64,000 nt of DNA from Ricinus communis. Taxonomy: Eukaryota > Streptophyta > Magnoliopsida > Malpighiales > Euphorbiaceae. The stretch lies in assembly GCF_019578655.1 (NCBI RefSeq), contig NC_063257.1, positions 13,578,001 through 13,642,000 on the forward strand, read 5' to 3'. Within the stretch, counting starts at the first letter, position 1, and each line of letters starts with the position of its first letter. Shown one piece after another: positions 56,396 to 64,000 of the stretch. The translations under genes and the position numbers were made by a program. The notes below the pieces were generated by a model. That model was given only the letters and a program-made list of their open reading frames with translations, was not told the DNA's origin and did no database searches.

Positions 56396-57315
56396 CCTTA
56401 ATCGTCTCATTCTCTACTTGATTGGCTTGATGTGCGGATAAGTTGGAATGTAGTGCTCTGCTATTTTCCTGTCTAATCCTGGCATGGTGTCATAGGACCA
56501 ATAAAATACTTATTTTCTTTCTTTTATTATTCTTTCTAATTCTCTCATCTCCTCATGAGTTATAGCATGAACTATCAAAATGTTCCTTAGATTTGCATCT
56601 CTGTCTAATTTAAATGAATCAATTTGGATGGAATTAATGCCAAATATACATATGTCATGATTACTAAAATGCACACTACCATCGGGGAAAATATCACACA
56701 AGTAAGCAAAATCAAAGTTTATATCATTCATCTTAGAAATAAAAGAAACATCATCCTTATAAAGATCGAACGTTATTACATCATCATAAACTACATCAAT
56801 GATGTGCTCCTCTATCATAGCAACTAGCTCTTGTTGACTCAACTATTCAAGTAGGGAGATGAACTCTTCCAGCTTCAGCTCTTCTACCTTGGTGGTAACC
56901 TTCTCACAGACCTTTTTAATGCTTAGCTCTTCTACCTTAGTCCCAGCTACTATAACAAGTTCAGGTTCCCTAGAGTAAGGCTTATACTTTTAGACAAATA
57001 CGTCTTTTAGGTTTTACCCTTTGGTTTTCTCTCATCTTCATATTCACGGTAACCCAACCCATGTCGAGTTTTCTTACTTTGAAGTTCAGTAGCTATTCAA
57101 TACCCTGTTGATTCTTTCTCCGCCCCATTCTAGGCATGACGTCCATTTTCTTGTACATGTGACTACTTTAGGATCCATGTAGTCCTCTTAGAGAACAACA
57201 ACTTAGAATCCATTGGGGCTTCTAGCTCTTTAACAGCTTCTTGAATGGCTGAGATAACCTTACCACCTTTGGCATTGATGGTCACTATATTACCTTCATA
57301 GGGGAACTTGACTTT

Positions 57316-57594
57316 CTAGTGCATAATGGAAGGTACTCCTCCTAGGGCATGAAACCATGGCCTATCCAATAACAACGCAAATGTTACTGGGATGTCCAAG
57401 ACAGTAAATTCCACCCAAGATTCGATGAGACCCATTTTTTCCAGTGCTTGAAATGTTCCCTCCACATTTCTCTTCGTCTCATTATAGGCTCTTATAACCA
57501 TATCCGATGGTTTCAGATCTTTTGCAGTCATCCCCAGCTTAAGGAGTAAGCTAGAGGGACACACATTGATGGCTGATCCATTGTCCACCATCAC
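57316..57594 (-). pseudogene. Tat/Ogre protease, copy B
   Basis: MMVDNGSAINVCPSSLLLKL is the retropepsin active site (DNGS instead of the common DTGA, as is usual in Tat elements). It is followed by DMVIRAYNETKRNVEGTFQA, SWVEFTVLDIPVTFALLLDR and PWFHALGGVPSIMH. Upstream frames (57640-57930) carry the ITF.DEDLP linker in shifted registers. Confidence 0.9.
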
Positions 57595-57639
57595 TTATGG
57601 GGTTCTTTTCCCTTTAACCTTTACTGTAATGTAAAGAGC

Positions 57640-58880
57640 CTTGTTGTGGTCTCTTCCCTCTAATAGTAGGTCCTCATCTGAGAAATCGATCATCCCGGTG
57701 GTTTTATTAGTCACCATTGTGATTGTTTCCTCAAGGGTGACTGTTGTGCTGATAGTTATACCGAACAAGGCGTGGATTAGAGTCTTCTGTGATCCAATGA
57801 GTGCATCAGCAACTTCCAGATGTTGGTCATCTTTTTATCCTTTTTCAGCTACTATAACAACCCTTTGTCACCTTCTTCAGGCATTTTCTCGACTTGCTTT
57901 AGCTCTTGTACCCCGCGTGTCTTCACTTTAACCCACTAGCTCTGCGTCTTTGTCGAAATTTTTGTCTATTAAGATATCCTTTGCCCCATTGTCTTGGACT
58001 TCACACTCATCCTTGGAGTTGTACAAGATGTCAATGGCCATAACTGATTTCTCCTCACCCTCCTTCCATACCTCTAGAAGGCAAGAATTAGCAGTCGCTT
58101 GATCATCATCATCCAATCCTAAACCATTTGGCATGATTTTTTCAATCCAAATGTCAGCCAAAGGAGGCCTCAAATAATGGACTTTGAAGTCAAATTTTCC
58201 CTAGGGCTGCCTTAGAAGGTCTTCACATTCATACCGAGGAAGTTGCTCAACTTGCCATCTCCCGTAGTCTATTAAGTCCTAAATTTCATGTTTAAAAGGA
58301 TTACACTAATCCATTACATGACTAAAAACCTAGTGATACTCACAATATTAGTTATTATGAGGGTTAGGACTGTTTCTTGATGATTAGGGCTTGAGTTTCC
58401 TACTACTTGTTAGATGTTGGATCACCACAGATAATTATGCCCCTAGCTCATTGAAGGTTCTTTGTGGGCTTTTTAGCTCTGGTTGGAGTTGGAGTATGTC
58501 TTAGAAGGAGTTTATGACCTCCTTGCTGAAATCAGGGGTGGTCATGGACACTTGGTTCCAGGGCAGAGGGTTTTTTCTAGTACTTGGCTGGTTTAGGTTG
58601 GTCAATTTTCTATTGTCAGTGAGGTTTTAAATTTCATGTTTAAGCCAGATACAATTGTCTATATAGTGGCCAAGTACTTGGTAGAATTTGTAGTAGGTGT
58701 TAGGTTTATAACTGGGTGCATTAGGGTTAGGATGGTTCTTGAGGGTGGTTGGTTGGAGCATGCCATTTTGCACTAACCTCTCAAAGATCTTTGAGAGATG
58801 TTGCTTAAAGTTGGAGAACTTCCTCAGTTGCTGGATAGCATTCACACTCAAGGTCCTGCTCCTTCTAGCTTGGTAATTCG
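57640..58880 (-). pseudogene. Tat/Ogre gag C-terminus and linker, copy B
   Basis: 58851-58627: FSNFKQHLSKIFERLVQNGM, LQPTTLKNHPNPNAPSYKPN, TYYKFYQVLGHYIDNCIWLK, the Tat gag end with a zinc-knuckle-like Y.F....GH....C arrangement whose first Cys residues are Tyr. 58173-57928 is an acidic linker frame (LADIWIEKIMPNGLGLDDDD, DECEVQDNGAKDILIDKNFD). Interrupted by shifts. Confidence 0.75.
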
Positions 58881-60726
58881 GCTGTCAACACCCCTTTTCT
58901 GGATACAGATATTGAAGGAAAAATGGAAAATCCTATGATGAGAGTTGCTGCTTTCTCGGGTCTTGGTAGGCAAAGGACAGGCGAATATGAGGCTAGGTCA
59001 AGGTTAATCCCATTGGAATTAGCTTTTTGAAATCAATTTGGACCTAATTATGAGAAAAAATTAAGTTTGAGGGTCAAAATGGCAATATTTACAAAATCAA
59101 GGAATATATTGCAGAATTTTGACTCATCGACATCATTTTTTCTGACGATTTTACATCCAGATATAGTTTCTAGAAGGTTTCCTTGATGATAATCGTTGTT
59201 TTATTGATAATTACTTTAATTTTAAATAAATAAATAGGATATTTATCGATATTTTCCTAGGATTTATCTCTTTCTCTAGGGTTTCCTTTGAAACTCTACC
59301 TTTGTAAATAGAAATAGGAGTTTAGGGTTTCAAGGATGAGGCAAGAATTGAGATTCGATCGTAAGTGAAATTAAGAAAGAAGAAACACTGATAAAGAAGA
59401 AAAATAGAGAAAATTAAAAGAAAACAGAAAGAATTGCACTGTCGATCGTAGTAGTCATTAGAAGATCCAAGCCACTGAAGAAAGAACCATTTTAGGAAAC
59501 AAACCACTGAAGAAAAATCATTTTTGGAAACTTTCTTTTATCAATAGTAGGTTTCTCTAAGCCAAATTCAGCTCTGGATTACTACCCATTTTTTGAATCA
59601 ACTTCTTCCTCATCACTTGAGACTCGCAGATCCAACATACACGGTGACAACCTGAGAGTTTCTTCCACCATACATTTGTATTCATCATAAAATTGGTTCT
59701 TTCATTCCTTTTTTGTCTTTTTTCTTATATTTTTTATTCTTAAAAACATGATTAGGGTTTTTATCTTGATAAAAATGATTATATTAGGTTTTCATAAATA
59801 TGCATATTAATAGGGTTTTGAATCTGATAATAAGAATTAGGATTTTTTTATCTGATATTTTGCTAATTAGGGTTTTAGATTTAATTAAAACATGTTATGG
59901 GATTAATATTGAGGTCTTTTGTTAATATGATTTAGTAATTAAGCCTAAATAAAAATTGATTCTTTGCTTTGATAATCTTTTATTAGTTTGTGGGATTTTG
60001 AGGTTTTTAGTGATTTAATTTCTTTAGCTTTTGTAACTTTATTTTATTATTTCTTATCTATATTATCTCATTCTAATTAATTTTTAACATCTGTGCATGT
60101 GGAAATCGGCTCTGGAGTGTAAGATTGAACTGATGAATAAAGGAAGCCGACAAGAATCTACCTTTGGACTCCAGAGCCGATCGACTCTTCATGCATAGTT
60201 GATCGACTCTTCATGCTGGACAATTTATTTATTTCTTTTTTAGCGTATTTCAATGTATTCTTGGCCTCTGCATAGTTTTAGGTCTTTTTGTTTTGCAATC
60301 ATAGTTGTAGGCCAGTTGTAATAGCTAAGGTTTTCTTTTCTACTTTACTTTTTGTATTATTTTTGTTGTTGTTTATTACATGTTAACCCAATACATGATT
60401 ACATGATTGATAATTTAAAATGGGCTACATAGACTTGGGGCTAAAGAAAACTAACCTAACGTGAATTTTGTAGTCTAATAGGTTAATCAACCTTAATCAG
60501 GCCTAAAACCCTAAAATTCAATTAGACTAGCAGACTTTGACATGTTTATTTAGGGTTTGAATTTAGTTAGGATTGAGATCACAATGAACAGGCCTTCTCA
60601 TAACAAGTAGTCCAATAGGCTTAAAGGCTGGAACCAAAGAATATAACATGTAATTGGGTTAGAATAGGTGGGTCTTATATATAATTGGTTAGTAAAATTA
60701 GATTAACAACTTAAATACGGGCTGGG

Positions 60727-63632
60727 TGTCACGACCCACTTTGGGGGCCCGTGACCGGCACTAGGGAATGGGTAGGCTTAAGGCCACTGAAACCCGTAGT
60801 AAGCCTGACACTCACTGATTTAAACAAATCTCAACTCAAATTTATATTATTAAAACCTCAATTTATCTTAATAGTTACACTTTACAAAATTACGTCGGTC
60901 TACCAGAAAAAAACTAGGCGAGACCCGAAGCTCAGAAAAATTTACAACTGATACATTTACTATTACTACTGCGGAGAATCTAAGATTTACCAATTTACAT
61001 ACCAAATCAAATACATCATCCGATGATGAAGGAGTCGGGTTACTGAATAAAAGTAGCGAGAGGACTAACAGTCACGAATCTGAAAAACAGTAAAAATGAG
61101 ACAGTCAGTCTCGAGAGTGAGTTAAAATCAAATAATCTAGGGACTATTGCTTCTTCTCAGAAAACATAGATTATTCAAATCAGTATATCAAACCATACTA
61201 TAATCATACCCTAATATTTCCTTCACATAAAATATTAATCATTCGAATCAAAATATCAACCATGCACGTAAATACAATCCATATTATAATCATACCATAA
61301 TAAATAAATAAATGAATAAATAAAAATATATTTTTACTTTTACGGGACGAGTGGCTCAATAGAACCCTAACCCCAAATTCTAATAGCCTTTCGGCTCTCT
61401 TAATCCAACAGTCTGGCGCCCGGAGAGCAAGCTCGATCAGGTCCTTACCTCCGGCTGAACACTTGAATTCCAAATAAGCCAGAGAGCATCGCTCGATCGG
61501 GGACCTTAACTCCTAATCAATCGAACTCGACTGCAGAGCAATGCTCGATCGGGGCAAACAAATCCATAATAACCTTATATCCATGATCATTACCGGTATA
61601 AGACGCTGTCCCGATGTAACCCATCAAAGATGTTCTACAAGCCACATTTCCCAATTCGCAATCATCACATATAATAAATATCATTATCCGATGAACTCAA
61701 CCAACACATATCGGAAATAAAGATTAAAGATTTAAGGTAAAACAACGTGCAATTTGTGAGGGAAAAATAATAACGTTTGTCTTATTATAACATACTAATA
61801 ATAATATTTATATTATTTCAATTATTAATAATCAAGTGAAATCATTTATTTTGCGATACTAATAATCATATTAAGCACAAATTCTAAATAGCATATTAAA
61901 ATCGGACTAGCAATAGTGCAAAGATTAAATGACTTTAACTCACAGGGATTGGGCGACCTCCTAGCTCGCCTCGGTTGGAGCCGAACAAACAGATCATCTA
62001 ATCACAGAAAACAATTTATCAAAACCGAAACAATCGTTCATTGATCCTAGGTCTAGACTCCTGGTGACTGTCTAAGAATCTCGACTCGGAGAATTCTCAC
62101 CGAAAATCCCTGCAGAACCTCCCTACAACACGAACATTACCCCCCGTAAAAACGGGTCCAGGACTGCCAAGAACACTCCAAATAACCAACAATTTAAACA
62201 ACGGAGTCGGGTCCCCAAACTTCACTATTTCCGACCTCGCCACACAAAGACAAAATACGAGGCGTAAACCGATGACAATTATTTATGACTCACAAAATCA
62301 TCAAATACTCAATACCATCCAATAGACACAATTAAACCAAGAATTTCTAAAATTAACGGGCTAAAGAAAATTACCGAGACGCTAGATCGCTCGATCAACT
62401 CGCCTCCGGCCGCCGGAGTCCGATCGACGATCCGAACACACCATCGAACTCACAACGACGCGCTGATGACGATCCCCATTTTCGATTTTCCAATCTGACA
62501 CTCGATCGTCTGGAGAGATTTGCGGACGATCTCGACCGTCGATTCGCAAACGAAGCCCGATCGTCACGAAACCGGTGCCATCGCGAAGCTTGAGCTGAGG
62601 AGAGTCGGGATACATCCTCCGATCATCCATCCTCCGCCGGAGCTCGCCGGAAAAGCCCAAAAACGTGACTGCCTCCACTTCGCCAGAACTCTCTCCTCCG
62701 GCCACCAAAACCGACGCCGCTGCCGCTAAAAGGAAGCTCTCTCCAAGGGGAGCCGATCGCCACCAAGATCGGAAGGCCGGAAGCCGAAGCGGCCTTCAAA
62801 GCCGCCGCCACCGCGATTCCACGCTCACGCTTCTGGCTAGGCCACGACGCGCCCGAGCTCGCCACCGATGTACGTCCCCTCACTCTCTTCCCCGTACGCT
62901 CTCTCTCTCTCTCTACCTTCTCTCTCCCCGATTCCATTTCTTTCAATATCGACATTAGGCCCCCGAACTTTTCCTTATTACAATTTGGTCCCTCAACTTT
63001 CTTAATTACTTACAATTTCATCCATCAAAATTCTAATTTAACCCCCAAACTTTTCTTTAGCCTTTCAATTAAGCCCTTAACTATTTAATTTGGGTCAAAT
63101 CCGAATTATTGGAAATACACAATTACAAAAATACCCCTGACCGACATATTTATTTACAAAAATACCAAGCTCACAAATTTCCATTAAAACCCATAAAAAA
63201 TAACATTATACTTTCAATCCTTATTCCAAAATAAATTTCCAATTTAGTCCTAACACACAATTAAATTAAATAATCAATTCCCAACTTAAAATTTAATACT
63301 ACTAATCAATTGTAATACCAATTTTCCCAAAATTCTTTTATAAAAAACATCCTTTATAATTTCTTCCAAAATTTTTCAATATATAATTTTACTTATATAA
63401 ATATGCATTTGGGAAAATTTTGAATAACCAAAATATAATCATTTCTCAAATAATTTACTTGAATAATTTCTTAAAATTTCAAACTAATTGGGTATAGAAA
63501 ATAAATCATTTATTTGATTAATATTAAATTTTTCATTAAATCATTTCAAATTAAACCCAATAAAAATAAAGCTAAAATTAACTTAAATAAAAACTCATTA
63601 TTAAATATATAAAAAAAATTCTGGGTGTTACA
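60727..63632 (+). mobile_element. 2.9-kb Gypsy solo LTR nested in Tat LTR 5
   Basis: Begins TGTCACGACCC and ends GGGTGTTACA, with exact 5-bp flanks CTGGG (60722-60726, 63633-63637). The length and the TGTCACGACCC...GTTACA ends fit LTRs of Tekay/Del-type chromoviruses. Includes three near-identical gagca..gctcgatcgggg hairpin words (61423-61555), a GC-rich island (62370-62890) and a CT microsatellite (62895-62912). No interior, second LTR or primer site, hence a solo LTR. Confidence 0.85.
62370..62960. other. GC-rich island inside the solo LTR
   Basis: About 55-60% G+C against an AT-rich background, rich in cgatc, ccg and cgg words, with long open frames on both strands that have no recognised domain. 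It probably represents the LTR's promoter/5' UTR region, or captured sequence. Ends in a (CT)n tract. Confidence 0.5.
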
Positions 63633-64000
63633 CTGGGCTTGAATAAAATGAGCTAGACTTAGGTGTATTTTGTGTTGTTTTGGCATGCCTGTGTATAATT
63701 GATTGCATTTATAGGGAATACTTTGTTAAACGATAAATTTAAAGACTAATATACATAAATAAGGAAGCTAGCTTCCAAATCCATCTCTAGACTCTGTAGC
63801 ATAAGCTTCCTTATGGAATCTGAGAAACACCACTTATTAGTAAAAGTGTCTCGGTGATTACCCGTGTGGCGACTCCCATCTCTGTGCTAATTTTAGTGAC
63901 TAGTTAGGATGTTCCTAATTAGATTGAAAAGCCTTATAGTGTCGTAGTCGCTAAAGACACTTAGGTGCGCGCCCGAAACCGCTCCCTATAGTGGTTACTC

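Larger units (their letters stand above)
55311..58880 (-). mobile_element. Tat/Ogre internal fragment, copy B (gag end, protease, RT)
   Basis: Minus orientation: end of gag (58880-58627), linker (58173-57640), protease (57594-57316), spacer (57300-56510), RT (56395-55640) and the start of RNase H (55640-55320). It is cut at 58880 by insertion of the LTR 5 element: copy A shows the uninterrupted site, gataattcggccttctgc, at about 53760. It is cut at 55311 by juxtaposition with copy A's leader. Stops throughout. Confidence 0.82.
58883..63990 (+). repeat. Tat/Ogre LTR 5 (5' LTR of an element continuing right)
   Basis: Begins tgtcaacaccccttttctgg and ends cgaaaccgctccctata; bases 63992-64000 (tggttactc) read as a diverged start of the Arg tRNA primer site. 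About 2.2 kb without the nested solo LTR. Carries agagccgatcgactct palindromes near 60110-60215. Inserted into copy B gag. Confidence 0.85.

Noticed and set aside
62382..62958. Arg/Gly/Pro-rich frames of about 97-110 codons on both strands in the solo LTR
   Set aside because: Both strands are equally open because the region is GC-rich. No domain, splice context or homologue recognised.

Overview
This is nuclear DNA from a flowering plant, almost certainly a dicot. The evidence is AT-rich intergenic sequence, nested LTR retrotransposons of the Copia, chromovirus, Athila and Tat/Ogre types, a Cassandra element carrying 5S rRNA sequence in its LTRs, a nuclear copy of chloroplast ycf2, and an intron-containing relict of a plant cyclopropane-fatty-acid synthase gene. 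The species cannot be fixed from sequence alone. I see no intact host protein-coding gene; every recognisable coding region is a transposon protein or a pseudogene.

Layout. 1-2977 is AT-rich and ends in a satellite-like tandem array. That array is split by a Copia element on the minus strand (2978-7344, 5-bp target duplication) and resumes to about 7765. A ycf2 fragment lies at 8125-8880, a Cassandra solo LTR at 9413-9809, and a foldback/MITE element at 9911-10399. A chromovirus with almost identical 905-bp LTRs but a ruined, shortened interior occupies 12500-17448. A broken, intron-containing gene for the plant oxidase/cyclopropane synthase fusion runs from 18871 to 27356.

From 27398 to the end the window is a nest of LTR elements. 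A Tat/Ogre solo LTR (27398-33120, target duplication CTTGC) hosts a non-autonomous LTR element with three LTRs (28971-32319). A Tat LTR, primer site and gag relic lie at 33347-37320. A second solo Tat LTR is at 37364-39707. A non-autonomous Athila-like element (40949-46972) is flanked by an unusual 47-bp duplication. Tat fragments (47020-48560) and a truncated Tat LTR follow, the latter split by a complete Cassandra element (48789-49646). Two minus-strand Tat gag/protease/RT relics (51560-58880) come next. The last is a plus-strand Tat 5' LTR (58883-63990) hosting a 2.9-kb solo LTR of another Gypsy family (60727-63632, target duplication CTGGG). The window stops just inside the primer site of this Tat element.

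No operon-like or pathway-like system is visible. The notable content is retroelement biology: atypical integration structures, palindrome arrays in the LTRs of several unrelated families, a Pol III promoter relic in Cassandra, and a template-switch-like rearrangement in the Copia element.
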